Shown here one piece after another: positions 54,135 through 63,682 of a DNA stretch of 64,000 nucleotides. The stretch is from positions 186,001-250,000 of the forward strand of contig NZ_JAIMIC010000002.1 of assembly GCF_019966545.1 (NCBI RefSeq), given 5' to 3'. Under the pieces are notes generated by a model. It was not told the DNA's origin. It made no database searches and saw only the letters and a program-made list of their open reading frames with translations. The number at the start of each line of letters is the position of its first letter. Within the stretch, counting starts at the first letter, position 1. Position numbers and translations under genes: made by a program. The DNA comes from Heliomarina baculiformis. Lineage in GTDB: Bacteria; Pseudomonadota; Alphaproteobacteria; Rhodobacterales; Rhodobacteraceae.

Positions 54135-55033
54135 GCCAGCGCGGTCAGCAACAGCCCGCCCGCCAGCACTGTGATCGTTAGACCCGCTGTGATTTCCAGA
54201 ACCGGAACCACCCTTGTCATCAGGGGCGAGCCGGAAAGCGCCGAGACAAAGCTGCCGCGCAGCCCGGTCGCGGCGCAGGCGACCGCGATGGTTACACTGG
54301 CCGTTCCCAGCCCCATCGCAAGCGTCGCGGCAATGCCTGCAAGTGCGATGCCCATCTGCCAGGTGATCAACAGGACAAAGATCGCGCCCGAGCAGGGGCG
54401 AATGGCAATGCTGGCGATCACGGCAAGCGTTTCGCGCAGCGACCCGGTGTTTTCGATTTCTTCGAGCGTCGGCCCGTGCCGGTGCGAGCAGCTTTCGTCG
54501 TGCTCGTGATGATGGTGGTGATGCGCATGGTCATGCGTTACCCGGGGCGGCATGATCCGGCGGCAGCCGCGTATTATCAGCCAGGTGCCGACCAGCGCGA
54601 TGGCGGCGTAGCTCAACGGGGCCATCATACCTTCCGCAACGCCTACAAGATGCTCACGTGTCAAATGAAAGGCCCAGACACCGGCATAGACGATCGCGAT
54701 TGCAGTGGCCGATTGCCCAAGGCTCGCGACAAGGCTGATCGCGACCAGCCGAAACATGGGCACCTTTCGCCCCAGCCCATAGCCGCCGATCAGCACCTTG
54801 CCATGGCCCGGCCCGATGGCATGGACGAAACCGTAAGCAAAACAGAGCGCCAGCAGCGCGGTCAGTGCACCGACTTCGCGGGCGCGCAGGCTGCGCAGTG
54901 ACTGGGCGATGCCGTTCTGGAAATGGCGTTGCTCAGTCGCGGCCCAGCTGGCCAGATCGGCAAACCCGCCGCTCAGCCAGAACCATGCGAGCGCGACGAC
55001 GATTAGAACCGGAAGGATCAGGAGCTTGGGCAT
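54131..55033 (-). CDS. NicO/RcnA-like nickel/cobalt transporter
   Basis: 300 residues, six or more helices. NicO hallmark: GFVHAIGPGHGKVLIGGYGLG, with HAIGPGHG as the metal motif. A His-rich loop follows (HDHAHHHHHHEHDESCSHRHG, about residues 170-190), then SIAIRPCSGAIFVLL. RcnA exports Ni/Co in E. coli; NicO members may import. It overlaps the DUF1007 gene by 16 bp. The cobalt-type nitrile hydratase lies 3 kb away, so a role in cobalt supply is conceivable. Confidence 0.85.
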   Translation of the reverse strand: MPKLLILPVLIVVALAWFWLSGGFADLASWAATEQRHFQNGIAQSLRSLRAREVGALTALLALCFAYGFVHAIGPGHGKVLIGGYGLGRKVPMFRLVAISLVASLGQSATAIAIVYAGVWAFHLTREHLVGVAEGMMAPLSYAAIALVGTWLIIRGCRRIMPPRVTHDHAHHHHHHEHDESCSHRHGPTLEEIENTGSLRETLAVIASIAIRPCSGAIFVLLITWQMGIALAGIAATLAMGLGTASVTIAVACAATGLRGSFVSALSGSPLMTRVVPVLEITAGLTITVLAGGLLLTALA

Positions 55034-55668
55034 TGCACCTGCACCTCGGTTGCAAAGGCCGCGCCGGGATCCGACAATCCGACGTCCTCCGGGTTCGCAT
55101 TCGGATCGAGCGTGGAAAGCTGCTGCTGGAGATCCGCCAGATCGTCGCCAATCTGCGGCAGAACATTCTCAATCATGCAGGCGTTCCAGCCGGTCACGGT
55201 CACCGGAAGGGTGACGTCGTAAGCGGTGTAATAGGTCGGGTCATAGGGTTTCAGCGACAGCTTGCCACCAACGGCCTGCGGATGTCCTTCGACTTCGCGC
55301 AGGTGGGTCGTAATGATCCGCCCGGCCTTGAACTCGGCCGTGGCTTCGCTCGGACCGGAAAGGGCAAGCGACTCGCCGTTCAGCCCGGCAACGAGATCGC
55401 CGTTGAACCCTTCGATCCAGTTCATGTCGAAGCCAGTCAGTTGCTCCAGTTCTTTGTCGGTGAGAGCACCGTCATAGTCCTGATCCAGCCCCATGTCCGA
55501 TGTGATCAGCAGCGAATAGTAATCGTCATAGGCCCATGTGGTCCGGATATGGGTCAACCTGCCGGTTTCATCAAGGATCACCTCGAAGCCGGTATCCACG
55601 AAAATATGCGGATGCGCGGCAAGATGCGCAGGGACCGTCAGCAAAAGGACAAGCAGGGAGCGAAACAT
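55018..55668 (-). CDS. DUF1007 exported protein
   Basis: 216 residues with a signal peptide. The predicted mature N-terminus AHPHIFVDTGFEVI is the conserved DUF1007 start, placing a His-Pro-His at the beginning where it could bind metal. It has EF-hand-like DQDYDGALTDKEL in the middle, and C182 and C213 near the end. DUF1007 genes are found next to NicO-type transporters in many proteobacteria, and they overlap here by 16 bp. It probably is a periplasmic metal partner. Confidence 0.85.
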   Translation of the reverse strand: MFRSLLVLLLTVPAHLAAHPHIFVDTGFEVILDETGRLTHIRTTWAYDDYYSLLITSDMGLDQDYDGALTDKELEQLTGFDMNWIEGFNGDLVAGLNGESLALSGPSEATAEFKAGRIITTHLREVEGHPQAVGGKLSLKPYDPTYYTAYDVTLPVTVTGWNACMIENVLPQIGDDLADLQQQLSTLDPNANPEDVGLSDPGAAFATEVQVQCPSS

Positions 55669-55883
55669 GTGTGTTTGCTAGGATATACTGCCGCGTCAGG
55701 CAATCGCTCAACGTGGCCGGATCGGCGATTTGCAGCCAATCCGGGGGATTACCGGGAAGGCGCCTTCCAGATACGCCTGTATTGGTATTCCCGTCAGCCA
55801 AGATCCGGCGAGTTTGGTGCAAGCGTATTTCGTCAGTTAACGATTTGCGTCTTCTGTCTTGCCGGGACTGCAAACCGTTCAGA

Positions 55884-57527
55884 TCAGACCAAACGCGATG
55901 TTTCCTTGGCGGCCCGGATGAAGTCATCGAACAGCGGGTGGGGCGCGAAGGGTTTCGATTTCAGTTCGGGGTGGAACTGGACGCCGATGAACCACGGGTG
56001 GTCGGTCCATTCCACGATCTCGGGCAGACGACCGTCGGGGGACATCCCCGAGAACTTGAGCCCGACCTCTTCCAGTTTCTCGCGATACTTCATATCCACC
56101 TCGTAGCGGTGGCGATGGCGTTCTTCGATATGGCAGGTGCCGTAGATCTGCGCGACTTTCGAGCCTTCGGCCAGCGTCGCGTCGTAGGAGCCAAGACGCA
56201 TGGTGCCGCCCTTGTCGTCATCGACCTTGCGGGCGACAGTGTGATTGCCCTGAATCCATTCTTTCAGGTGGTAAACGACGGGTTCGAAACGCTTCTTGCC
56301 CGCTTCGTGGTCGAATTCCTCGCTGCCGGCTGTCTTGAGGCCCGCCACGTTGCGCGCCGCTTCGATTACCGCCATCTGCATGCCCAGACAGATGCCAAGA
56401 TAGGGCACCTTATGAGTCCGGGCGAATTCAGCCGCCTTTATCTTGCCCTCGGTGCCGCGTTCACCGAACCCGCCGGGAACGAGGATCGCGTGGAATCCTT
56501 CGAGATGCGGGGCCGGGTCCTCGGTATCGAAGATTTCGGAATCCACCCATTCGACCTTGACCTTGACCCGGTTCGACATGCCGCCGTGGGTGAGAGCCTC
56601 GGCAATCGACTTATAGGCATCCTCAAGCTGGATGTATTTGCCGACGATGGCGACCTTGACTTCACCCTCGGGGTTATAGATCCGGTCTGCCACGTCTTCC
56701 CACGTGTCCAGGTTCGGCTTGGGCGCCGGGGTGATCTGGAACGCATCCAGTACAGCCTGATCCAGACCTTCTTTGTGATAGGCGAGCGGCGCTTCGTAGA
56801 TCGATTTCAGATCCTGCGCAGCGATCACCGAATCGGGACGCACATTGCAGAACAAAGCCAGCTTTTCGCGTTCCTTGACCGGGATCGGACCCTCGGAGCG
56901 GCAGACGAGGATGTCGGGCGCGAGACCGATGGAGCGCAATTCTTTGACCGAGTGTTGGGTTGGCTTGGTTTTCAGCTCGCCGCTGGCCTTGATATAGGGC
57001 AGCAGGGTCAGGTGCATGAAAATGCACTGCCCGCGCGGTTTGTCCTGTGCGAACTGACGGATCGCTTCGAAAAAGGGCAGGCCCTCGATGTCGCCGACCG
57101 TGCCGCCGATTTCGCAGAGCATGAAATCGACCTCATCTTCTCCGATGGAAATGAAGTCCTTAATTTCATTTGTGACATGTGGAATCACCTGGATCGTTTT
57201 TCCGAGGTAATCGCCGCGCCGTTCCTTTTCGAGCACCGTGGAATAGATGCGCCCGGAACTGACCGAGTCAGTCGAACGCGCCGCGACCCCGGTAAAGCGT
57301 TCGTAATGGCCAAGGTCGAGATCGGTTTCAGCGCCATCGTCGGTGACGAAGACTTCGCCATGTTCAAACGGGCTCATCGTGCCAGGATCGACGTTGAGAT
57401 AGGGATCGAGCTTGCGCAGCCGGACGGAAAAACCGCGCGCCTGCAAAAGCGCCCCAAGTGCCGCCGATGCGAGCCCTTTGCCAAGGGAAGAGACCACGCC
57501 GCCAGTAATAAAAATGAATCGCGCCAT
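55884..57527 (-). CDS. pyrG: CTP synthase
   Basis: 547 residues from the ATG at 57527. It forms CTP from UTP with ammonia from glutamine. The N-terminal amidoligase half opens [21 protein letters not shown]. The C-terminal class I glutaminase holds the nucleophile Cys in [19 protein letters not shown] and the His/Glu in a late FHPELKS. It stands 171 bp from secG upstream, on the same strand. Confidence 0.97.
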   Translation of the reverse strand: MARFIFITGGVVSSLGKGLASAALGALLQARGFSVRLRKLDPYLNVDPGTMSPFEHGEVFVTDDGAETDLDLGHYERFTGVAARSTDSVSSGRIYSTVLEKERRGDYLGKTIQVIPHVTNEIKDFISIGEDEVDFMLCEIGGTVGDIEGLPFFEAIRQFAQDKPRGQCIFMHLTLLPYIKASGELKTKPTQHSVKELRSIGLAPDILVCRSEGPIPVKEREKLALFCNVRPDSVIAAQDLKSIYEAPLAYHKEGLDQAVLDAFQITPAPKPNLDTWEDVADRIYNPEGEVKVAIVGKYIQLEDAYKSIAEALTHGGMSNRVKVKVEWVDSEIFDTEDPAPHLEGFHAILVPGGFGERGTEGKIKAAEFARTHKVPYLGICLGMQMAVIEAARNVAGLKTAGSEEFDHEAGKKRFEPVVYHLKEWIQGNHTVARKVDDDKGGTMRLGSYDATLAEGSKVAQIYGTCHIEERHRHRYEVDMKYREKLEEVGLKFSGMSPDGRLPEIVEWTDHPWFIGVQFHPELKSKPFAPHPLFDDFIRAAKETSRLV

Positions 57528-57698
57528 AGGTTTCGCAGGCCCCCGTGAGTACCGAATTTTCGAGTGTATGCGGTTCGCAAAAACCACGTCATCACGGGAG
57601 TCCACCTATAGAGGATTCGCGCGACAAGGGCAATAGAACCGCAATATGATGTTGCGTTAGTTAAACGTCAGCCAAGGTATTGTGGCAGTTATGCCAGA

Positions 57699-58064
57699 TC
57701 AGTCCGCACGCGGCACAAGCGGTGCGTCATCCCCTTCGGCGGGCGGCAAAAGATCTTCTGCATTGGGTATTTGCGCCGGTGCGCTTTCGCCTTCTGCCGG
57801 AGCTTCGGTGCCGAGACGGTCGAGAACCGAAACGCCCGAGGCCTTTTCTGCCGCCAGGATCGTCAGCGTGAGCGAAGTGCAGATGAATGCCGCTGCCAAA
57901 AGCCAAGTAAGCTTGCCAAGGGCGGTTGCCGCAGCCCGGCCGCTCATCGCGCCACCACCGCCGCCGCCCATGCCGAGGCCACCGCCTTCGGAACGTTGCA
58001 GCAGGACGATACCGATCAGCCCGAAGGCGAGGATCAGATGGATGATGAGAACGACGTTTTCCAT
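57699..58064 (-). CDS. secG: Preprotein translocase subunit SecG
   Basis: 121 residues from the ATG at 58064; a longer frame lacks family similarity. Two membrane helices (about 3-22 and 52-72) flank the Gly-rich GLGMGGGGGGAMSG cytoplasmic loop, the SecG hallmark. The acidic, Pro/Ala-rich C-terminal tail of about 45 residues is typical for alphaproteobacteria. SecG assists SecYE in protein export. secG is directly upstream of pyrG on the same strand, an arrangement common in this group. Confidence 0.92.
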   Translation of the reverse strand: MENVVLIIHLILAFGLIGIVLLQRSEGGGLGMGGGGGGAMSGRAAATALGKLTWLLAAAFICTSLTLTILAAEKASGVSVLDRLGTEAPAEGESAPAQIPNAEDLLPPAEGDDAPLVPRAD

Positions 58065-58179
58065 AAGGGCTGTTTGGTCTCCGGCCTGTGACGGGGGGTA
58101 TCTATGCAAGATCGCGCGCCGGGGCAAGGGATGAGTTTGCGGCTGGACAAAAGCAATGTCTCCCCGGCAAGATCGACAC

Positions 58180-58800
58180 ATGCCACATGATCATTCCGAC
58201 CACGAACATGCCCACGCCCTGCTGCCCTCGGACCCGGCGCTGAGGGTCAAGGCGCTTGAGACGATTCTGACCCGCAAGGGGCTGGTTGATCCGGCCGCGC
58301 TGGATGAGGTCATCGATACCTACGAAAACCGGGTCGGCCCCAAGAACGGGGCCGATGTCGTTGCCCGCGCCTGGAGCGATGAAGGCTTCCGCGCGGCGCT
58401 TGCGGTGGATGCGACCGAGGTCATGCGCGAGCTGGGCTATTATGGCCGACAGGGTGAGCACATTGTGTGCACAGAGTGTACACCATCCGTACATCACATG
58501 GTCGTCTGTACGCTTTGCAGCTGTTACCCGTGGTCTCTGCTTGGAATTCCGCCCGGATGGTACAAATCCGATGCCTACCGCTCCCGTGCGGTGCGCGAGC
58601 CCCGCAAGGTGCTGGCCGAGTTCGGCGTGGCGCTGCCGCCGGAAACCTCGGTGCGGGTCTGGGATTCGACCGCCGAGATCCGATATCTCGTCATTCCGCT
58701 GCGCCCGGCCGGAACAGAGGGCATGTCTGTCGAGGAGCTCGCCAAGCTGGTCACGCGCGACAGTATGATCGGCACCGGGCTGGCGCGGGTGCCGGAATGA
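58180..58800 (+). CDS. nthA: Nitrile hydratase alpha subunit, cobalt type
   Basis: 206 residues from the ATG at 58180; another ATG eight codons earlier is possible. It hydrates nitriles to amides in the cytoplasm. The metal motif VCTLCSC (109-115) has Thr at the third position, the mark of the cobalt form (iron forms have Ser). Cys113 and Cys115 are those normally oxidised to sulfinic and sulfenic acids. The N-terminus is His/Asp-rich. It overlaps the beta gene by ATGA; the accessory protein follows, completing the normal three-gene set. No amidase follows. Confidence 0.96.
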   Translation: MPHDHSDHEHAHALLPSDPALRVKALETILTRKGLVDPAALDEVIDTYENRVGPKNGADVVARAWSDEGFRAALAVDATEVMRELGYYGRQGEHIVCTECTPSVHHMVVCTLCSCYPWSLLGIPPGWYKSDAYRSRAVREPRKVLAEFGVALPPETSVRVWDSTAEIRYLVIPLRPAGTEGMSVEELAKLVTRDSMIGTGLARVPE

Positions 58801-59471
58801 GCCGCGTTCACGACATGGGCGGGCGGTTCGGTGACGGACCGGTGATCCCCGAGCCGGAAGACGCCCCCGTCTTTCACAAGGACTGGCATGCCCGCGCTCT
58901 GGCGGTGACGCTGGCCGCAGGCGCGCTGGGCAAGTGGAACATCGACACGTCGCGTCATGCGCGGGAATGTGTCGGCAACACTGATTATGCCCGGTTCAGC
59001 TATTACGAGAAATGGATTGCGGCGCTGACCGACCTGCTGGTTGCGACGGATCTTGTCAGCCGGGATGACTTGCGCGCGTCCAATCCGGACCAACAGCCCC
59101 TGTCCGACAAGGCGATGACTGCCGACAAGGTGGCCGCCGTGCTTGGCAAAGGCGGTCCGGCGGATCGTGACAGCGATATCCCCGCTCGTTTCGTGGCGGG
59201 AGATACGGTTTTGACCCGTCGCCCGGCTGATAACCGGCTCGTCGATGGGGGACACACCCGGCTGCCCGCTTATGCGGCTGGGGCGCGGGGCCGGGTTTTG
59301 ATGCTCCACGGCAGCCATGTGTTGCCCGACAGCAATGCGCACGGCCTTGGCGAAGCGCCCGAACCGCTTTACGCGGTGGTCTTTCCCGCCGCCGAACTTT
59401 GGGCGGCGCCGGAACATCCCGGTGACGAGGTGGTGCTGGACCTCTGGCAGTCCTATCTGGAACCGGCGTGA
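58797..59471 (+). CDS. nthB: Nitrile hydratase beta subunit
   Basis: 224 residues, starting inside the alpha stop (ATGA). The N-terminal part [16 protein letters not shown] is the usual beta start, with an SH3-like C-terminal domain ([27 protein letters not shown]). It pairs with the alpha subunit to form the active site, with its Arg residues near the cobalt. The stop overlaps the accessory gene (GTGA). Confidence 0.94.
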   Translation: MSRVHDMGGRFGDGPVIPEPEDAPVFHKDWHARALAVTLAAGALGKWNIDTSRHARECVGNTDYARFSYYEKWIAALTDLLVATDLVSRDDLRASNPDQQPLSDKAMTADKVAAVLGKGGPADRDSDIPARFVAGDTVLTRRPADNRLVDGGHTRLPAYAAGARGRVLMLHGSHVLPDSNAHGLGEAPEPLYAVVFPAAELWAAPEHPGDEVVLDLWQSYLEPA

Positions 59472-59809
59472 CGATGCCGGACATCCCCGAACCGGCCTTT
59501 GCCGAACCGTGGCACGCGCAGCTTTTCGCGCTCACCGTGCATCTCAACGAATCCGGGCGGTTCGCTTGGCCCGACTGGGCCGAAAGGTTCGGTGCCACCC
59601 TTGCCGCCCATGGGTTGGCGCGGGATCTCGACGGGGGCAACGATTATTTCATGGCCTGGCTGGAAACGCTCGAAAAGCTTCTGGCAGAGCAGGGATCGGC
59701 ACTGCCGGAGGAGGCGGGGTCGGTCCGCGCGGCCTGGGAGCGGGCCTATCTGTCCACGCCGCATGGTGAACCCGTTCGCCTGTCCGAGTCCGACGAACAG
59801 GCGATCTGA
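59468..59809 (+). CDS. Nitrile hydratase accessory/activator protein
   Basis: 113 residues from a GTG at 59468, or 111 from the ATG at 59474. Related to the small activator of cobalt nitrile hydratases, which exchanges with the alpha subunit to insert cobalt; its sequence resembles the N-terminal half of the beta subunit (EPWHAQLFALTVHLNESGRF, then WLETLEKLLAEQG). The GTGA overlap couples it to the beta subunit. purA begins 99 bp later. Confidence 0.88.
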   Translation: MTMPDIPEPAFAEPWHAQLFALTVHLNESGRFAWPDWAERFGATLAAHGLARDLDGGNDYFMAWLETLEKLLAEQGSALPEEAGSVRAAWERAYLSTPHGEPVRLSESDEQAI

Positions 59810-59908
59810 AAGCGCTGTTTCCTGCCGTAGAGCGCAATTTCCGGTTTCGCCGGGGCTGTGGCATCGCTATACGGGCGCGGGTTTGAACCAATTATCAAAG
59901 GACTGGTT

Positions 59909-61204
59909 ATGGCCAATGTTGTCGTTGTCGGCGCCCAGTGGGGTGACGAGGGAAAAGGCAAGATCGTTGACTGGCTGAGCGAGCGCGCCGATGTGATCGC
60001 GCGTTTTCAGGGCGGGCATAACGCCGGCCATACGCTTGTCATCGATGGCAAGGTCTACAAGCTGAATGCGCTGCCTTCGGGTGTGGTGCGTGGCGGCAAG
60101 CTTTCGGTCATCGGTAATGGTGTCGTGCTTGACCCGTGGCATCTGGTCAAGGAAATCGCGTCGATCCGCGAGCAGGGCGTGGAGATCACGCCTGAAACGC
60201 TGATGATCGCCGAGAATACGCCGCTGATCCTGCCGATCCACGGAGAACTTGACCGGGCGCGCGAAGAAGCCGCCTCCAAAGGCACCAAGATCGGCACCAC
60301 CGGGCGTGGCATCGGGCCAGCCTATGAGGACAAGGTCGGACGCCGGTCGATCCGGGTTGCGGACCTCGCCGATGAGGCGACGCTGATTGCGCGGGTCGAC
60401 CGTGCCCTGCAGCATCACGATCCGCTGCGCCGTGGTCTGGGGATCGATCCGATTGATCGCGAGGGGCTGATCGAGCAGTTGAAGGAAATCGCGGGCGAGT
60501 TGCTGCCCTATGCCGCGCCGGTCTGGAAAGTGCTGAGCGAAAAGCGCAAGGCAGGCAAGCGCATCCTGTTTGAAGGGGCGCAGGGCGCCTTGCTGGATAT
60601 CGATTTCGGCACCTATCCTTTCGTGACGTCTTCGAACGTGATCGCCGGGCAGGCGGCAACCGGCACCGGAATCGGTCCGGGCGGCATCGATTACGTGCTG
60701 GGGATTGTGAAAGCCTATACGACCCGCGTCGGCGAAGGCCCGTTCCCGAGCGAGTTGCATGACGAGGACGGTCAGCGCCTTGGCGAAAGGGGTCGTGAAT
60801 TCGGCACCGTTACCGGGCGCAAGCGGCGGTGTGGCTGGTTCGATGCGGCCCTGCTGCGTCAGACCTGTGCGACCTCTGGCGTCAATGGTATCGCCCTGAC
60901 CAAGCTGGACGTGCTCGACGGGTTCGATAAGCTGAAGATCTGCGTCGGCTACGATCTGGACGGACAGCGGCTGGATTACCTTCCGATGGCTGCCGAACAG
61001 CAGGCGCGCTGCACGCCGGTTTACGAAGAAATGCCGGGCTGGTCGGAATCGACCGAAGGGGCGCGCAGCTGGGCTGATCTGCCTGCCGAGGCGATCAAAT
61101 ACGTGCGCCGGGTCGAGGAACTGATCGAGTGCCCCGTCGCGCTCCTGTCGACCTCGCCGGAGCGGGAAGATACCATCCTTGTGACCGACCCCTTCGCGGA
61201 TTGA
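59909..61204 (+). CDS. purA: Adenylosuccinate synthetase
   Basis: 431 residues from the ATG at 59909. The first step from IMP to AMP: it joins aspartate to IMP using GTP. The P-loop [14 protein letters not shown] stands at the start, and [30 protein letters not shown] and [20 protein letters not shown] follow in order. A 12-bp hairpin lies just past the stop. It is a housekeeping gene next to the nitrile hydratase set without shared function. Confidence 0.97.
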   Translation: MANVVVVGAQWGDEGKGKIVDWLSERADVIARFQGGHNAGHTLVIDGKVYKLNALPSGVVRGGKLSVIGNGVVLDPWHLVKEIASIREQGVEITPETLMIAENTPLILPIHGELDRAREEAASKGTKIGTTGRGIGPAYEDKVGRRSIRVADLADEATLIARVDRALQHHDPLRRGLGIDPIDREGLIEQLKEIAGELLPYAAPVWKVLSEKRKAGKRILFEGAQGALLDIDFGTYPFVTSSNVIAGQAATGTGIGPGGIDYVLGIVKAYTTRVGEGPFPSELHDEDGQRLGERGREFGTVTGRKRRCGWFDAALLRQTCATSGVNGIALTKLDVLDGFDKLKICVGYDLDGQRLDYLPMAAEQQARCTPVYEEMPGWSESTEGARSWADLPAEAIKYVRRVEELIECPVALLSTSPEREDTILVTDPFAD

Positions 61205-61222
61205 TCTGATCGTGCAGGGAAA

Positions 61223-61249
61223 ACCGCGTTTTCCGGTGGAAAACGCGGT
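61223..61249 (+). terminator. Long perfect hairpin after purA
   Basis: ACCGCGTTTTCC (61223-61234), loop GGT, GGAAAACGCGGT (61238-61249): a 12-bp perfect stem 18 bp past purA. No U-run follows directly; the next element supplies one. Confidence 0.75.
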
Positions 61250-61251
61250 GC

Positions 61252-61270
61252 CTCCGGCGGGAGTATTTTC
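61252..61270 (+). terminator. CTCC-GGCG-GGAG mini-terminator
   Basis: CTCC, loop GGCG, GGAG (61252-61263), then TATTTTC. A short hairpin with a U-rich tail of a form I recall as frequent between Rhodobacteraceae genes. It follows the larger hairpin by two bases. Confidence 0.6.
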
Positions 61271-61309
61271 CGCAAGAGGAAAACAGATGCATTGCAGAAG
61301 GAGGGGCTG

Positions 61310-61531
61310 ATGGCCTTGTCATACAAAGCGCGGCGGCGTTGGGCCCTTGTCATCTTGCTGATCGGCCTGCCGCTTTACATCATTCTGGCGGTCAACATTC
61401 TGAACCGGATCGAGCGGCCCTCGATTTTTGTTGAACTGCTTGTCTATGTCGCGCTGGGCGTGATCTGGGCGCTGCCGTTCAAATTTGTGTTCAAGGGCGT
61501 CGGGCAGGCAGATCCGGATCAGCGCGACTGA
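61310..61531 (+). CDS. DUF2842 small membrane protein
   Basis: 73 residues from the ATG at 61310. Two helices (about 10-30 and 40-60) with short loops: RRRWALVILLIGLPLYIILA and ELLVYVALGVIWALPFKF. DUF2842 is a small alphaproteobacterial inner-membrane family of unknown function. It is convergent with the acidic protein gene, 8 bp apart. Confidence 0.85.
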   Translation: MALSYKARRRWALVILLIGLPLYIILAVNILNRIERPSIFVELLVYVALGVIWALPFKFVFKGVGQADPDQRD

Positions 61532-61539
61532 CGTTCTTG

Positions 61540-63543
61540 TCAGCCGGCGGCGCGCTTGGCCGGGCGAAAGCCGATATCGACCGAGGCGGTGAAACGTCCA
61601 CCGCCATTTTTGCAGATCTTGCCTTCGCGCAGCAGCAAACCGAAGGAACGGAGTCCGTCTTCGCGGTTGAACTCGATGGAGGGCAGCTGGCGGACCTTGT
61701 TCATCAGCTGGGGCCGGGAGAATTCCTCGCGCCCTTCGACAAATGAAAGGTAGGCCGCCGCCGCTTCGAGAAGCTGGGGCAGATCCTTGGCGCCCATCTG
61801 CTTGGCATAGCTGGCAAAGGCCTCGGACTGGCTGTCGGCAGACGTATCGAGCAATTCCGTCGTGATCCGGCGGGGGCGGACCGGGAGGCGCGAATTCTCG
61901 GACTGTTCGATATCGATACGCTGTTCGGCGACCAGCTTGAGCGGGGCGGCGCGTTTTTCGCTTGCGGGCCGTTCCGGACGCTGGGAGCGGTTGTTGTCCC
62001 GGCGGCGGGGGCGCACCACGCTGGCAAGATCCTGACGGTAGGCGTCATCGCCCTTGTCGTCGTTGAGATCGTGTCCGGCAGACCGTTCTGCCTGTGCCGC
62101 TGCTACGGCGGCGCGCAGGCGGCTGTAGGTGTTCCGGCTGGTGGAATACTCCGGCGCGTCCATTTTTTCTTCGGCGGCAGCCATCAGGCGGGAAACGTCG
62201 TTATCCAATCCTTGCGTGGCCGTTTCTGTCTCTTCCATTTCGACATAATCGCTTTTGTGCGTCGCGGTGGGCTCTTCGGGTGTTTCCGGCTCTTCGGTCT
62301 CACCGATCAGATCGTCCTGAAGCGCGGCGAGTTCGCGCATAAGGTCGGCTTCGTCCTCGGCGGAGAGATCGCTTTCGGTGCCGGTCATCTTCGTCGCCGG
62401 AGAATAGCGTTCCATATCCGGTTCGTCGTCGCTGTCGTTTTCCTGCGACATGGCTTCGGCCGCTGCATCGCGACCGGCAAGAGCCGCTGCGATTTCCGCA
62501 CGCTTGAGCTCTACACGACGGGCATTTTCACGCGAGATGGCGGCGTTTTCTTCGTCGTCAGCGGAGGAGAGCGGCGTTTCGTCGACTGTGGCTTCTCCGG
62601 AGGTCTCGGCGGCGTCCGGTTCTGCTTCGTCGGATTCCATCTCTTCGACCAGTGCGACTTCTTCTTCGTCGGGCTCGGCGAAATAAGAGCTCAGGTCGAG
62701 ATCGGGTTCCTCGTTCTCGTCTTCCGATACGATTTCAGGTTCTGCGTCTTCTTCTGTGTCAGCCAGAGGTTCCCGGGATTTCTGTTCGGCAAGGGCGGCG
62801 AGAATACGGCCATCGTCTGCGGCACTGTCTTCTTCGTAATCCTCGTCATATTCGGTCAGACGACGCTCGGCATCGCCATCGGCGGTGATGGTTTCCTCAG
62901 TCTCGCCCTCGGCGTCGATCCGGTCGAAGATGGCGGCAAGTTCCGTATCGGGCGCGTCGCTTGAGGTCGCGACTTCCTCGTAAATCGCATCCTCACCGGA
63001 CGCGGATTCGACTTTGTCGGCAGCTGCCTCGGTTTCTGCCTTCTCGGCCTCTTGTTCCGCCTCGTTACGGGAGACCACGGCGCGGATGCGTTTCAGCTTG
63101 GCTGCGATACTGTCGGGGCCGGTGCTGGCGCTGGCGACACTGGTCGATTCGGGGAAGGCTGCAAACGCGCCTTGTTGTGCCGAAACGGGCGAATTTTGCG
63201 TCGGCTGAACCATGTCTTCGGCGGTCTTGTCTGCCTTGGCAACGGGCGCTTCTGGTGACGACGGAAAGGGCGCGTTCTGATGCGAAGTGGCGCGGAGAAT
63301 GACACCGGTGCCCGCCTCGTCGGCACGGGCTTCGATTTGCCGACTGCGGTCGCGCTGGGCGATCTGGGTCAGCATTTCTGCGTCAAGCTTGGGAGGTTCG
63401 GCTCCGAAGTAACGGTCATCCGCTGCAAGCGTACGGAAATATTCTGCGATTTCCTTCATCATGTCGAAGGAATCGTCGAATCCTTCGAGCGTGCAGGAAA
63501 AAGTCCCGTAAGAAACAGTCAGAATCTTGTTGTTATTAACCAT
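61540..63543 (-). CDS. Large acidic protein, unknown
   Basis: 667 residues from the ATG at 63543. The N-terminal ~100 residues are globular (ILTVSYGTFSCTLEGFDDSFD and AEYFRTLAADDRYFGAEPP). A very acidic, Glu/Asp/Ala-rich low-complexity region spans about 130-480. A C-terminal ~100-residue domain (DLPQLLEAAAAYLSFVEG, EFSRPQLMNKVRQLPSIEF, GLRSFGLLLREGKICKNGG) looks like a helical or winged-helix domain. It resembles proteins seen in Rhodobacteraceae with no assigned role, sometimes mislabelled as CheA. No signal peptide. It is divergent from the thiamine pyrophosphokinase gene. Confidence 0.7.
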   Translation of the reverse strand: MVNNNKILTVSYGTFSCTLEGFDDSFDMMKEIAEYFRTLAADDRYFGAEPPKLDAEMLTQIAQRDRSRQIEARADEAGTGVILRATSHQNAPFPSSPEAPVAKADKTAEDMVQPTQNSPVSAQQGAFAAFPESTSVASASTGPDSIAAKLKRIRAVVSRNEAEQEAEKAETEAAADKVESASGEDAIYEEVATSSDAPDTELAAIFDRIDAEGETEETITADGDAERRLTEYDEDYEEDSAADDGRILAALAEQKSREPLADTEEDAEPEIVSEDENEEPDLDLSSYFAEPDEEEVALVEEMESDEAEPDAAETSGEATVDETPLSSADDEENAAISRENARRVELKRAEIAAALAGRDAAAEAMSQENDSDDEPDMERYSPATKMTGTESDLSAEDEADLMRELAALQDDLIGETEEPETPEEPTATHKSDYVEMEETETATQGLDNDVSRLMAAAEEKMDAPEYSTSRNTYSRLRAAVAAAQAERSAGHDLNDDKGDDAYRQDLASVVRPRRRDNNRSQRPERPASEKRAAPLKLVAEQRIDIEQSENSRLPVRPRRITTELLDTSADSQSEAFASYAKQMGAKDLPQLLEAAAAYLSFVEGREEFSRPQLMNKVRQLPSIEFNREDGLRSFGLLLREGKICKNGGGRFTASVDIGFRPAKRAAG

Positions 63544-63682
63544 CAGATGCTCGTCCTCTGCATTTGAATGCAATGTCTTATACAATGTCGACAGCGTCAA
63601 AACCGGCCCGAATCTGTGCAAATGAAAGTATCATTTCGTGGCGAGATTGTGATCAGTTAACGAAAATGCCATTTAATTTTCC

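Noticed and set aside
55536-57548. A 670-codon open frame on the plus strand
   Set aside because: It is antisense to pyrG and part of DUF1007 and shows no family motif.
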